From Melanocharis versteri (lineage: Eukaryota; Chordata; Aves; Passeriformes; Melanocharitidae), in NCBI GenBank assembly GCA_013397845.1, contig VZTG01010518.1, positions 97,625 through 161,624 of the forward strand: a DNA stretch of 64,000 nt, written 5' to 3'. Position 1 is the first letter of the stretch, and each line of letters opens with the position of its first letter. Positions 29,987-42,300 of the stretch are shown piece by piece. Both the position numbers and the translations under genes were made by a program. The notes under the pieces were generated by a model, which saw only the letters and a program-made list of their open reading frames with translations, searched no databases and was not told where the DNA came from.

Positions 29987-30117
29987 TGTTTCTTGAAGGC
30001 ATTCCAACTCTGGTTAAGGTGAGCTAAAAGAGTACCATCTGCAAATGGAATTGAGAGGGGCTGGGCTGAGCAGGAGGTGTTATGGACAGACTGCTTCCTT
30101 CATATGTCACTACCATC
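29987..30117 (-). repeat. Right arm of the 131-bp inverted repeat
   Basis: This is the inverted copy of 28643-28773, with four mismatches that I could count. The outward flank runs into TCTTTTTACTACTTAAG, unlike the other arm's flank. Confidence 0.85.
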
Positions 30118-33100
30118 TCTTTTTACTACTTAAGAATCTAAGATATTGTAATGTTACATGAGAGAAAATGTACAAAATTTGTATTATGAACTCTTAGTGG
30201 TACTTATCAATTCAGCTTGGAACCACTAGAAGGGAAAGTGATTTCACATTATTGATTACAACATTGTATCTTGTATTTCCTCAGCCACCCTAATCAGTGT
30301 AAATGTAATTAATTAATGTGAGCCATGACAAGCTGGTTCAAACGAGGGTCTAGCTTGATGGAGCTTCAAGCCATGATGTGCATAAACAGCTCAGTACTTA
30401 CTGTTATACAAATCATGAAAGAAAAAATCATTTAAACCTTTTGATATGCAGCAGTTATAGCAAAGTTGAAGTATACCACAAGGCCTAGAGAACAGGCTGA
30501 AGTGGCTCTTGTACAGCTCCAATGTGGTCAAAACACCTCTGGCTACATGCAACCCCCTAACGCAGGGAAAGGCTTCTCTCACTTTTTTCACCTGCAGTCA
30601 GTATTCTTTCTTGATCTGATCCACCTTCTCTTGTGTGGCATAAAACTGGACTGATTTCCTGGGAAGTGAAACTCTACATGAAAAACAAGGCTGTCAGACT
30701 GATTTTAACCAAATTTTGACATAACTCTTTCAGCAAACTGGCTTAGTGTTCAGCTGGGAAATGCTTCAGCTGCTAATGTATGTAGTGTAGGCTTTCCCCC
30801 CTTGATTCTTCCCTTAGAAAAGGAAGACTGTCATTTAGCGATGTTGAGTATTTAACAACTAAAACAGCTTTTCAACAGATGCAGGCAACTCTCTGTCATC
30901 GGGAATCTCTGAGCCAAGAAGGGATGTTTGCCTAAATGATTTGCCCTAAATGTAAATTGGTAAGTTACATGAAAAAAGTACAGGATAAAATGTGTATGAG
31001 AGCATAGTCTGGGATATAGAGGAGTCTGATACAACAGAAGTGATCACCTGATGGTTTTAAGTCTTTGAGTCAAGAAATGTAGTGTTTGGAATACCATTGA
31101 CAAAGCATGGGACCCACATGCAGGTTTCCTTCTGTGCAGCCCAACTGAGTTATGCTGAACTGCTTTGACGTTACACCAGCGTAAGAGACTTGGGTTTCCT
31201 GGAGCCTTGAATTCAATCCAAAACCTGCAAGAAAAGAAAGCGCTCCCCACCTGTTTGCAAGAATGATTCAGAGAGAACAAATGAGCATACAAAGGAGTTC
31301 CAAAACTGCAGGATCCACACCATAAAAGCAAACTTACTTTTCCTGTTTCTCTTCTTGTTGGACAGAAACACAAAATGGAGATGAACAGCCTTCTGGATTA
31401 TGCTTGTTTCAGAAGGCTTAAGAGCCCACTGCCTGCTATGAAACATATGTCAAACTTTTCTATTTCTTTCTTAGATTGTAGAGGCTAATTTATTTATTTA
31501 TTCTTGTGAAGACAGGAAAAAAGTCTCCTCATTTCACAGCAATATTTTCTCTATCAAAAATGTTATTGCATTGATAAGGCTAATAATAGAAAATAGCCCT
31601 TTGTGTAAATACTAATCTGAGATAAATTTCAATAAGAAACCCTACTTCACCTTCAATTTTCAAATGAGTCAGCTTTTTTCAAATTTAGAAATATTTTTTG
31701 CATCCATTTCCATGATCATGTAATTAATTTTAATTGATCTAGTGAAGTGTTTCCTATCTGTAGTGTCCATAACTCATTCCAGAAACTTTAACAACATTCC
31801 TAATTTATTAAGAGCAGTATAAACAAGAGATAACTGTGCTTTACTGTGTTGTATAAAAGGAATCATAGCTCTTCTACTCCATACTTGCATAAAAGCGTCA
31901 GCCCATAAGCATATATTAGAACTAACAACACACAGAATGTCACATCTAGCATGACTATAGACAGTGTTCTTACTTTCCTAATCAGCAGCTCACAAAAATC
32001 AGTTTCGGATCTGAAACCTACATGTGATTCTCTCTGTTCAATTTATTACTAATAATTTGGACTCTACCTTCATTTCAACAGAAATATTGTCAGCACTCAA
32101 AGGAGGTGAAGAGTTAGAAGATGTGCACTCAAAGTTAAACAACAGCTGCAACAATCACTACCAGCTTACAACAACAATCTCCTACTGAGGACTGACAGTC
32201 GAACTGCCAGGGATAAAGTTTGCTTGATGATGGCAGCAGAAAAGAGCAGAATAATCTTCTCTTCACCCCTAACTCTGCAAGTCATTTTAGGTCACGATAA
32301 GAAAGTTCAGTCCATACAATTCTTACTTTCAGAACATGAACATGCAACACCAGTTTTCAGCCATTTGCAGAAACAGACCAAAGCAGATAAGGATTTTCAT
32401 AGTTTTCAGATCAATAAAGCCAAAAACTGACTATAAAAAGGTCAACAGGCGATTCATCCACTGACGTGTTGAATGTTCAATACAGTACAAGTCTAGCTGC
32501 TCAAGTCTGACAGCATTCTTGTTTTATATCATACTTCAGCACTGCAAAATGATAAGGAGTCTGACAGCTCAGCTTAGCAAACCATGCAAGACCAGTTAGT
32601 CACATCAATGATGCATATTTAGAGAATATATCTAAAACCCACGGTCTGTGATAACTTGCAACACAGAGCCCATGAGAATTTCTCATGAGTAGTTCTCCTC
32701 TCCCTGCTCGGACTCACCAAGGAAGGGTTACTTACGTGAGCAGGGAGTGCAGGCTGTCAGAAGTCGCGATGTGCCATCTTTGTGCGTACAGAGTATTGCA
32801 CAACCCTGAGTCTGTGATTGGATCCTGCTGCTCTCCACTGGACTGTGTGCACATCAGGCGCCTGCTGCAGGGAGCTGAACCCGGATTCGAGGTTCAATGA
32901 GAGCACTCTCTGAGCATGATGGTTGTCCACAGTCCTTTCTCATTGTCTGGGGAATCTGGCCACTGCAGAATGAAAATGGCACACAGATGTCACCATGTCA
33001 AAATGGATTCAAATTCTCCCTTATTTTGAATAGTTTTGATGCTGTGCACATCCACTTAAACTGGAATTTTCACACTTGATTTTTTTTTTCTTCTAGATTC

Positions 33101-34143
33101 TGTGCTGGGCACATCAACATCTCAGCTGCAGAACTGTAGGACCTTCACAGTTCTATCTGAAGAAAACACACTAAACCTGCCACTACCAAAATAAAGTTCA
33201 GTATTTTGAAAATTAATCCTAGGGGTCTTAGACCATTTGCCCCCCAAAATTGCTATGCCTTATTTAGCATTATGTGAAACAAAGATAATATGTCCCAAGT
33301 ACTTAAAAACATATTTTCAAAAGCAATACACTACTATTAATGAACTTCTCAGGGACTCCAGTGATGGGCACCACAGAAAAGTAACTGAGGAAATTGCTGA
33401 CTCTGTATTCGCTGAGGATCGAATAAGACACAGTAACAAAGTGTTAGGACGCATAGGTAAAAATAGTTGAACAATTGACTGAAAAGACACTCATTATCTA
33501 AGCTCTGTAAAAAAAAGTAAGAACCCTCTAAGAAACATAATATTTCACCCATGTAATTTAAAACTATCTCATGGAACTGCACTGATGGTCTTAACATCAA
33601 TACCTCCTAGTGTTTTGACATTGCAAACTTAATAATTCTTTATAAAAGTAAATATAAGCTCTGCTTAAAATTTACTAAAATAAAAACAAAACAATAGATA
33701 AAAACTATGAAGACAATAAAGCCTCCTACTAATAACTACATAAGTGAGCATCAGGTTTGTCTCCAAAGTGATTATGATTCTGATCCCTGCTACTGCAATA
33801 AGGTCTTGAGGAAATTATAGCAATCCTTTGATGTTTATAAACCTTATCCAAATTTCCAAATGAAATTAATTTATGACCAATTTGTACCTCCCTGCATTTT
33901 GTTCAACATCTTCCATTAGTTTAAGCCTTTATGCTGTACCATTATCCAAGTTCGTGAATGGAAATGCTGAATATAAAAAAAGGAACTTTTAAAAGTAACT
34001 TTACAATAGAGACTGAACACACATACACAGATACCCTCATGCAATATGTTCTATCTTCAAGGAGGATGACATAACAGAAGCTTAAATTATTAATGTGAAT
34101 GGCAATATTTGAACGGAAATACTAAAGAGGCCTCTGCTAACTT

Positions 34144-34699
34144 TTATACCACTGCTATAAGTTTAGCTAATTTCTCTGAGTCTTTAATAATACATGGACC
34201 AAAGGATTTTGTTTCTTTTTCCATGTTTGTCCTTGCTTGTATGCATTTAATTATCTCCTCCATGCATTTTTTTGGAATAAGAAAGTCTGCTACTGGTTTA
34301 AGATAAGGGAATATACTCAAGGGTCCAGTGGAGAAGGAACCATACATCTTCCACTAATAATAGAACTTCTGACAAAACTTGCTAGCGGAATAGTATATAC
34401 ACAGTCTGTAGTTTATATTATTACAAACAAACAAACAAAGTGTTATTCAGCAGAATTGTGCCCACCAGAGTTTACTAACGCAGATTTTTTTGAGATTGTG
34501 CATCACCAACAGGTTCCTTTGAGGGTTTATAGACATCGCCCAGCTTAGCCCTCCATTTCACCCACTTTTTAACTAGTTGTACCATTGATTTCTTTGAGCT
34601 TGCAAACACCAATTGCTTCGCTTCTAAAGACTGATTTTTTATTTGGGTCACTAAGGCGCTGCACAACAAACCCCAGCTTTCAGCTGGCTTTACACAGTG
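34144..34699 (-). pseudogene. Possible decayed endogenous retrovirus gag-like remnant
   Basis: On the minus strand, a frame open from a stop at 34703-34705 down to 34475 carries SWGLLCSALVTQIKNQSLE and a Lys-rich LVKKWVKWRAKLGD stretch; a second open stretch at 34144-34347 follows in the same direction. The composition (amphipathic, Lys/Gln-rich, no long ORF) reminds me of avian ERV gag fragments, but I recognise no diagnostic motif such as a zinc knuckle, and no LTR is evident. It may be chance. Nothing intact is present. Confidence 0.2.
34423..34439. repeat. (CAAA)n microsatellite
   Basis: Four CAAA units in a row. Similar short tracts lie at 58788-58806 (TTTG) and 59430-59445 (AAAC) in mucin introns. 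Confidence 0.7.
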
Positions 34700-37600
34700 C
34701 TGCTATGACCCTATGGCATTGTATAGCTCTAGGCAGAGCTCTGATCCCAGACACAACGCTGCAGCGTCAGTGCCTCAGAGAAAAGCAAATTCTCTTAGGT
34801 GCAACTTCATATTGATGCAGTGACACTATTTCCTATTATGAATTTACCTTGGCTGCTGCTAGCAGAGGGATCTCTGCAACACGCACCACTGCACAATGTA
34901 AATATGTCCTCCAGTATGTGTGTGTACATCAATTTTTTAGTCTATAATACCAATTGCAAATATTGGCATGCACGGTTGTGGTGTCTGTGTTTACAAACTG
35001 TAAAGAGGCTTAAGTGTTTATCCCCTTTATACACAGAGATATCCTGGACGTGTTCAGACAACATGGAAACCCTACTCTGGCCCCCACGTTCGTACTTCTC
35101 ATGATACAGGGTGCCCATTGTTTTTCCTTTACTAACTCTGCACAGTATCTATACTAACTTTCCATAGGTGGAATGTCTTAATACAGTACTCTTAGTTGTT
35201 CTCTGGCTGATTTGCTTCCTAGAGGATAATTTTTAAATAAAATGGGAGATGATATACTCAGTATCTTTTACTTTGTAGTCGTATCGGTGTTAACCAGCCT
35301 CTTACGTTGCAGCTAGTCAGTTCTCCAATGCTTGTTTTAGAATGTTATGCCTTGCTTGGGTTCTTCTAAACCACACTTCAACCTTTGAAATGAACAGACC
35401 AGAAACACATCCTAATCATGTTACATATTACTTGTTTTATAGTAAAGCATAGAAGATTGCATTGGAGGTTAAAACATTGTGTGTTGGTCCTCTACAGCGT
35501 ACACACTGAAAGACAGAAGGAGAAAAACTCATGTTAATGAAACGGCTTCAAATCTCAGTTATTAATGTGATTTGATTTTCAATTAATGAGTTTTATCTAA
35601 GCATTTGGAAGTAAAGGAATGGATCAATGGCTGTGTTTGACTAAGGTCTAGTAAAGAACATAAAAGGAGTTGTATCCCTATTTTAGTCTTTAACTATAGC
35701 TTTACTTTAGATAGACTATATTGTATCATACTATGAAATACTAACTGCAGCTGTTTGAAATGTAGTTCATCTTCACATAAGTAAGAGAACGCCTCTAATG
35801 TTAATGAACAACTCTCAGTTGCCTCACTTTTCCATAGAAGCTTTCAGATTAAAATCATGCATTTGAATTTGCACAGGCCAAAATTTAGGGACAATCGGAA
35901 TGGTACTTCAGCTGAATTCAATGCCAAGTGTCCCTGCATCATTCTGGAGCTTAAACATGGCTTCAGAAGTGGCCAAGTGACCAGCCAGAGAACAGTCTGG
36001 CAGACAGCTCCTTGTTAACTTGCATTTTAGCACTGACACAGAGGAAGTGCTGTAATTCCTGTCAATTACATGTGTTTTCATCCTTCTCTTGAAATGAATA
36101 CTCCCTACTCCAGTACAGCACCAGGTGGATTAGACAAGCTTTTGCATGTCTCTATGAGTTCATCATTCTGGTTTTTTTAGCTATAAATGGAGACACTGAT
36201 TTCAGTCATTATTGCACCCAAAAATTAACCAAATTTGCCATGACATTTTATTTGCATGCTACAGTGAGAATCTATGAAGATAAGATATGATGGTCTCATT
36301 TTATCTTATGAAGAATGAGATTCAGAAATCATGAGTAAGATGTGTAAGTAACATCACCACCATGTGGCATTTGATCCCATAGGGTTAAAAAGAATGGATC
36401 TGAAAATGCCAACGACTCTTTTACTGAAATATTTCATTCAATTTAATATTGCAGATGCAGAGAGTAGGATTATGATCCTGTGGAAAAGGAACAGAAACTA
36501 TAGAAAGAAATGTCAGGGTTTTCAGATCAAATGCAATGGCAAAATCTTTTATCTTTTCTGTTAAAAAAATTAAAAATAGGTACATCAATAAATTTTTCTA
36601 ACATATTAATATTTCTGTTAGTGCAGTCAACTGTATGGATTTGATCATAAGGAGCTACAAAAATCAGACATGTTAATCCCAACTAATTTTTAAAATATAT
36701 TTTAAAATATACTCTCCCAGGTCACCAGGTCTGTGTATGTCTATTGAGTGAATGGAGATGAAATACAATTTGAAGAGAAATTATTTATTTGAATAATTAA
36801 TAATAATACTAAATCAATTTATCATAAATATCTGAGATTATTTTTGCAAGACTCATACATTTTTAACACATTTCATAATAATTTCTGAGAAGAAATAGCA
36901 GAAGATAAGAAATTTAATATAGCAAGAGAATTAGTCAATGAATTAACCACTTAATAGTGTCAGGATAATTGATTCACGACATACATGAGATTTGAAAAAT
37001 TCAGTCAAAAATGCAGATATAGGGAACCACTTCTGATGGTGCTTTAAAGTTCAATTAAAGGGGTTAAACTGAACTGTAAACCAGTTTCAGCCTAATTTGT
37101 GATGACCAGACTGGGATGTCTCAGAGATCACAGTACTTCCCTGAACATGCAGGAAATGTATACGAAACCACAGCATAGCAACTGTTGATATGAATTGATT
37201 TTTAGTGGTAAGCAATACGATGATTCATAAAGTATATTTTTCTTCTTACCAGCATAATCTCTTAATAAGCTTATGTGTGTTACCCACCTCAGTTTACCAT
37301 ACTATTTTATCATTACTTTAATTACGTATCATTTAAATCCATTAAAATTTTTTGTTTTTTCTAGATCTTCATCCTGGAACTTTGATAATAACCATTAGAT
37401 ACAATGATACTTCCTTGAATTTTCACTGCACGTATTTCTGTATATACGAGTGTCTTGTAGACATCTTCTTTTCTGTGTTAAATAATGCTCAGGTAAATTC
37501 TACAGACTTACATATCAATGAAGTTGCCAGAGGTATAGCTCATGACTGAAACTGAACAATTCTTTTTCTCGAAACTTCCGACTTAATTTTGTTATGTCAC

Positions 37601-37748
37601 CTTTATTTAAATAGTTGTACTCTTAAAATATTCGGGACAACCAGCATATTTTCCGGCTTTTGTTTGCTGCTTAGGGAAAACTTGTGCCTTTTATTTCTCT
37701 CTTAGTGTTGAAGTTACTTCCTCAAATCTAACAGAGAGTAAATTTTTA

Positions 37749-37980
37749 TTAGACATTAGGAAGAAACTCCTTTCTGTGGGGGAAATGAGACACTGGAACA
37801 GGCTGCCCAGAGAAGTTGTGGATGCTCCATTCCCTGGAGGTGTCCAAGACCAGATTGGACAGGGCTCTGAGCAACCTGGTCTAGTGGAAAGTGTCCCTGT
37901 CCATGGCGGGGGGGTTGGAACTGGATGATCTTTAAAAGTCCCTTCTAACCCAAACCATTCTAGGATTCTATGATTCCGTG
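37749..37980 (+). mobile_element. CR1 LINE 3'-end fragment
   Basis: TTAGACATTAGGAAGAAACT, CACTGGAACAGGCTGCCCAG, GAAGTTGTGGATGCTCCATT, CAACCTGGTCTAGTGGAAAG and the tail ATTCTAGGATTCTATGATTC are the CR1 3' end in sense orientation. It ends about 1.2 kb upstream of the mucin TATA box. Confidence 0.92.
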
Positions 37981-39062
37981 ATAAAATTATTACTTTTTCA
38001 TAAAACATAATAGAAAATCATATTTGAGAGAACTTCAAATGGACATTTAGTCTATTTCCTTGACCCAGGGCACTATCAACAGCACTCAGACCATTCTTAT
38101 GTAGGTGTTTTACTAATCTAGTGATGGAAATTGGACAGTGTCCCTAGGCAACCAATATGAGTATTTCACTATCCTTTCAATGTTCCTCTAGTGTCCCTCC
38201 CTAATGACTAAACTTCATTCCATTTTAAACATAGTTATGACTCCAAAGAATATGGAGACTATCCCAGTACCTTTCTCTTTGCAGGAACTGTTTGAACCCA
38301 TGTGAGATTATGGGATCTGCTCTTTTACTGAAAGACTGTTTCTCTATACCCCAGGGTAAAACACTATAAAAGGTTAATTTCCCAATGTAATACAGCTGTA
38401 AATAACTATTTTAACATACTCAAAAAGCATTCTTCACTCTCTCATTGCTCCTAAGATAAGGAATATTCCAAAACATATTCTTGCCTGTCTTTTAATGTCT
38501 CTAGGGTTAGAAATCACAAGGAATTTTTTTTAATCATAGGTAGAATCCAACTAATTTTTAATGTTGAAATCGTGTTTACTCAGAAGGGAAACAGCTGAAA
38601 TAAGCCTAAAATTGCCCATATGAGAAGAAGAGTCCCTCAAGGAAAGGGCCATATTACTGACTTGCCGACACAGAAGAATTCTTGTTGTGTACACCTGTGT
38701 TATGCCTGGCCAGTGGGATAAATGCTGACCTTAAATAGCATTTTATTTCTCTATTTTCACAAGCAAAGTAGCTACATAGGCAGGTGCAAACTCATTAAAA
38801 AAAATTTGTATCAGGTGGAACATCTTTGGGGTTTTTTGAGAAGCTAATTATCATCACTTGCCCTAAGGAGAAAAATAAAAAAAAGTGAAGTGATTCACTC
38901 AAACTTCCTGCTCAAAAGTCACCCAGAAGTCTCCTAAATTGTGTTTATCCCACAATAAATAACAATTTGGGAAGACTAAGCCTGAGCAAAAATTCTTCTT
39001 AATCACTTCTTGACATTTCATCCAAAAGACCTGTGGAAAGAAGACTCCTCCTAGAGTGTAAA
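37981..39062. other. Upstream flank of the mucin gene
   Basis: No open frame of note. This 1.1 kb lies between the CR1 fragment and the proximal promoter motifs and is the likely place for further regulatory sites, but I can name none. Confidence 0.5.
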
Positions 39063-39105
39063 CAGCTGAGGGAAAGTCAGAGCATCCTCTGTTTACCTCT
39101 GCACC
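39063..39105 (+). promoter_or_regulatory. Possible proximal promoter elements (E-boxes, FOX motif)
   Basis: About 100-130 bases upstream of the TATA box lie an E-box CAGCTG (39063-39068), a forkhead-type TGTTTAC (39090-39096) and a second E-box CACCTG (about 39102). FOXA-type factors are known regulators of airway and gut mucin genes, so the location is suggestive. These are short motifs that also occur by chance; no function is shown by sequence alone. Confidence 0.3.
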
Positions 39106-39193
39106 TGCAAAGGAAAACGAAAATGTCTGAAGCCCCACCTTTTAAGAGCCTTGTGAAACAATCTGGGAACTGAGCCAAATTCTACTCTCTCAC

Positions 39194-39200
39194 TATATAA
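39194..39200 (+). promoter_or_regulatory. TATA box of the mucin gene
   Basis: TATATAA lies 69 bases upstream of the initiator ATG. A start site about 30 bases downstream (near 39225) would give a 5' UTR of roughly 45 bases, normal for this gene family. The start site is inferred, not seen. Confidence 0.65.
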
Positions 39201-39268
39201 GACTTGGGAGCAGACAGGTATTTCCTCACAGGCAGGTTGTTCGGTAGATTCTACCGGACTTCCAGAAG

Positions 39269-39341
39269 ATGGGTAAAGGTGGTGGGACACGAATACCACT
39301 CTGGATATCAATACTAGCCCTGATCTTCGTACAGATCAAAG
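39269..39341 (+). CDS. MUC5AC: Mucin exon 1: initiator Met and signal peptide
   Basis: The ATG has A at -3 and G at +4, a strong initiation context. The exon encodes 24 residues plus one base: a basic n-region (MGKGGGTR) followed by a hydrophobic core (PLWISILALIFV). This is a typical secretory signal peptide, with likely cleavage near residue 25 (IKA|F). The exon ends in phase 1 at a GTAGGA donor, and intron 1 is about 2.9 kb. I chose this start because it fits the TATA box and the phase of exon 2. Confidence 0.75.
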
Positions 39342-42300
39342 GTAGGAAGATTCACTTGCTTGGCATTTTTACAGTTTTAAAGAATTTATAACTTGCTTTG
39401 GAGTTTGAAACTTCTTTTTCTTGGCTTTGTGAAGTTAATGAACCTGTTACCTTCATGCAAGATTTTATTTTCTGCTTAAAATACTTTCCTTCCTAAGAAA
39501 AGAAAATTAACTCTTTTGAAACTGCCATCCTTTTTTTCTCCGGTTGAAATCTGGAACAGCTCCACTGCATTAAGTGGAACTCCCTCAGAACTTACATTTC
39601 TGCAAAAGTGCCTCAAGATTTGCATTTAGCTTTTAATATCCATTTCAAGGTGATATAGCATTTCTAAATGTACAAACCAAAAGGTGCAAAGGTACCTCTA
39701 GAAAGGAAAAAATCAGTGGAGTGATATGTCTGCATGAATTATTAAAGACTCTGTTTATCAGCTGATGATAGAGTATTGAAAAAATGGAGGATTTTGCTTG
39801 AAAATCATCAGACAATAGATTTTAAAAATTCATCTACTCTTGCTTATGTGGTTGCATAAAAGCTTAGCACACAGGGTTGGTTTGTGGTGGGCTGAAAACA
39901 AATGGAACTGCTAGAAATATTCTGAGGGCACTCAATAGTCACAGATGGATGGAAATCTCTTTAATTTTTTTTTCTTTTTTCATCTGATAATTTCCGTTTA
40001 AGGTAACAACAGTGTTAGTTTTAAATGCATTTTGATCTCAAGTGCAGATCCCATTGTATGATTTCATACTTTTCCTACTCCTAGGTAGTTTCATTGTAAC
40101 TTACGTTAAGAAGTGGTAGTTTTGAAGAATAGCCCATGACAGGACTAGCTGTAGCATTAGCACCACATGCAATGGCAGTAGGGCTCTGCAATGCATGAGA
40201 CACAGCAGAGCCACGCAGTGCATGGAGACAGAAGCTGAGGCACTGGGCACTGAAGGAGCCCAGAAGCACTGAATGGTTCCTACCTTAAAAGCCAACACAC
40301 ATCCTCTAATCCCCGTGGCAGAGCTCCAGCTCTTTCCCTAGGAGGGGGCTTGCAGAGCTCCCTACAGCTCTGCTTTCAGCCTTAGCCCCTCTAGTGCTCC
40401 TATCCACAGACTGCCCTTGTGGGGTGCAGCAGGGGTGAACGTGCCCTTGCAGTTTTCTTTGGCCAGAATAGTCTCCACCTCAACCTGCCCTCTGATGAGC
40501 TCTCACTAAACAGTGCATTGAAAGCCCCTCTGGCCCCTGCAGATAATGTATGTATTCCTATTCTCATGCTGCGGTGGAATGGAATGAAAAATGGTTTCTT
40601 TGCTTTGGGGCAAAATCAACAGGCACAAATGTATCTCTTGGAAAGACTTATCTCCCTCTGTGTGGTATGGCTTTTGCATTTATTTTCCTTCTGTGGCTTA
40701 TTACAAGGAGTGCTTGAAACTATAAAATACAGAGTAACTTTGGCTTTGACAAAAACAATCCTCTAACCCTAAAGCGAATTCTTCCTGTACAAAAGGGACT
40801 TATTTTAAAGCCATCTAGCTAGAAAAAAAGGTTTTACTGATGCTTAAAGCACAGAGTGATCATAAAACCTAAGAAATTTAGGTCCTCTCTCTGAAAAGCT
40901 TATAAGGGAGTCCAAGGATATACTGTGACAGGATGAGGACCTGCTCAAATCACCACAGGCATGTTTTTGATGGCTTCCCTGCAGTAATATATTACCCAAA
41001 AAATTAAAAAAAAAAAAAACAAAAAAGGAAAAGGCTGAAGGAGTGGTGTTTGGCCATCATGGTTGCATGTAGCATGGATCCTGATGCATTTCTGACCTCC
41101 TGTACATAAACATATCTTTGATGATTTTTGATATACTGAGTGTGGCATGTTTAACCATATATAATTGAGACATTATGAGGGAACTCAAGAAAATTAGACA
41201 TTCACATTTCCTTTACTACTCTTCTTGATGCAGTTCAAGCCCAGGGTGGTGAACAACCAACAAAGTCAGAGTATGTTTCTCCATCTCTCCTGCAGCAACA
41301 AAAATGTAGGTATTTTTATGCTGATCTCTTTCTAAGGTTTTGTTCCAAATAAAGGTGCTAAATAATAAGATTACTAGAATATTTTTATTCCTAGCTAAAA
41401 TATACCACACACATTAAAAGATTAGTCCTCTGTACAATATACCCACTTCTCAGCTAGTCTCTGACTGCTCTAAGCTTGAGAACTTCCTCTAAGGTCTGGC
41501 CCAGTGGATCTGCTCTACTGATATGATACAGTTATCTAATGTTTAACTTCACAAAAGGTACATAACTTATATCGAAAAGTGTATTTTCAGAAGAGGTGTG
41601 TGTTTACATACATATCACCAAGGTACTTGATAGTAGGTAATAAAAGGCACATTTTTTTACACTGTGTCAAGATGACTGCATCACTCACAAGAGTATAAGA
41701 AAACTGTAACTAGCTCAAACATTAGAATAATTAAGTACTACGAGATCATGCATGACACATAACTGTACAGAGTAAAATATGGGTGGAAGGATCCAAAGCT
41801 GACTGGTATATTCGTGATGACAGGCTGAAATAATTGATCATTAAGTCTGCCCTGCAAAATGTGTGCCATAAATTAGATAAAAATAGCTGTTGTAATCACT
41901 ATTACAATACAGTGCTCTGAGGATCGTATTGCTGCTTTTGCATTCAGAACATCAGGGCCAGCATCAGATGGGAGTCTTGAACAAATAATGGAAGAAAGTA
42001 CTACAGTCTTTGCGATTTAGCTGTTAGTGAAAATTATAGAAAGACAGAATGCTAAGCATTGTGTAAAAACCACCAATAAAACCTCATGGAAACTTTCCCC
42101 TAGAGCATAACTAGTAGCAGGAAATATTCATCACTAAAAAGACTATGCAATCTCTACCCGTGTTTTAGGACTTCAAAAAAGATTAAACCTGGTCGTTTTT
42201 TCTCCTTTCTATTTTTACCAGCTTTCAACTCCCAAGCAGTGACGATCATTCCACCTTTTCAAAACACACTGAAAGTAAAGGGTAAGTTAAGCAAATGTCA

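Larger units (their letters stand above)
30118..37748. other. Intergenic, no gene supported
   Basis: Mostly AT-rich, strongly so at 36560-36960. A less AT-rich patch with more CpG lies at about 32680-32960 and holds two small inverted repeats (32671-32687 and 32700-32747). The possible retroviral remnant at 34144-34699 is listed separately. Confidence 0.5.
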
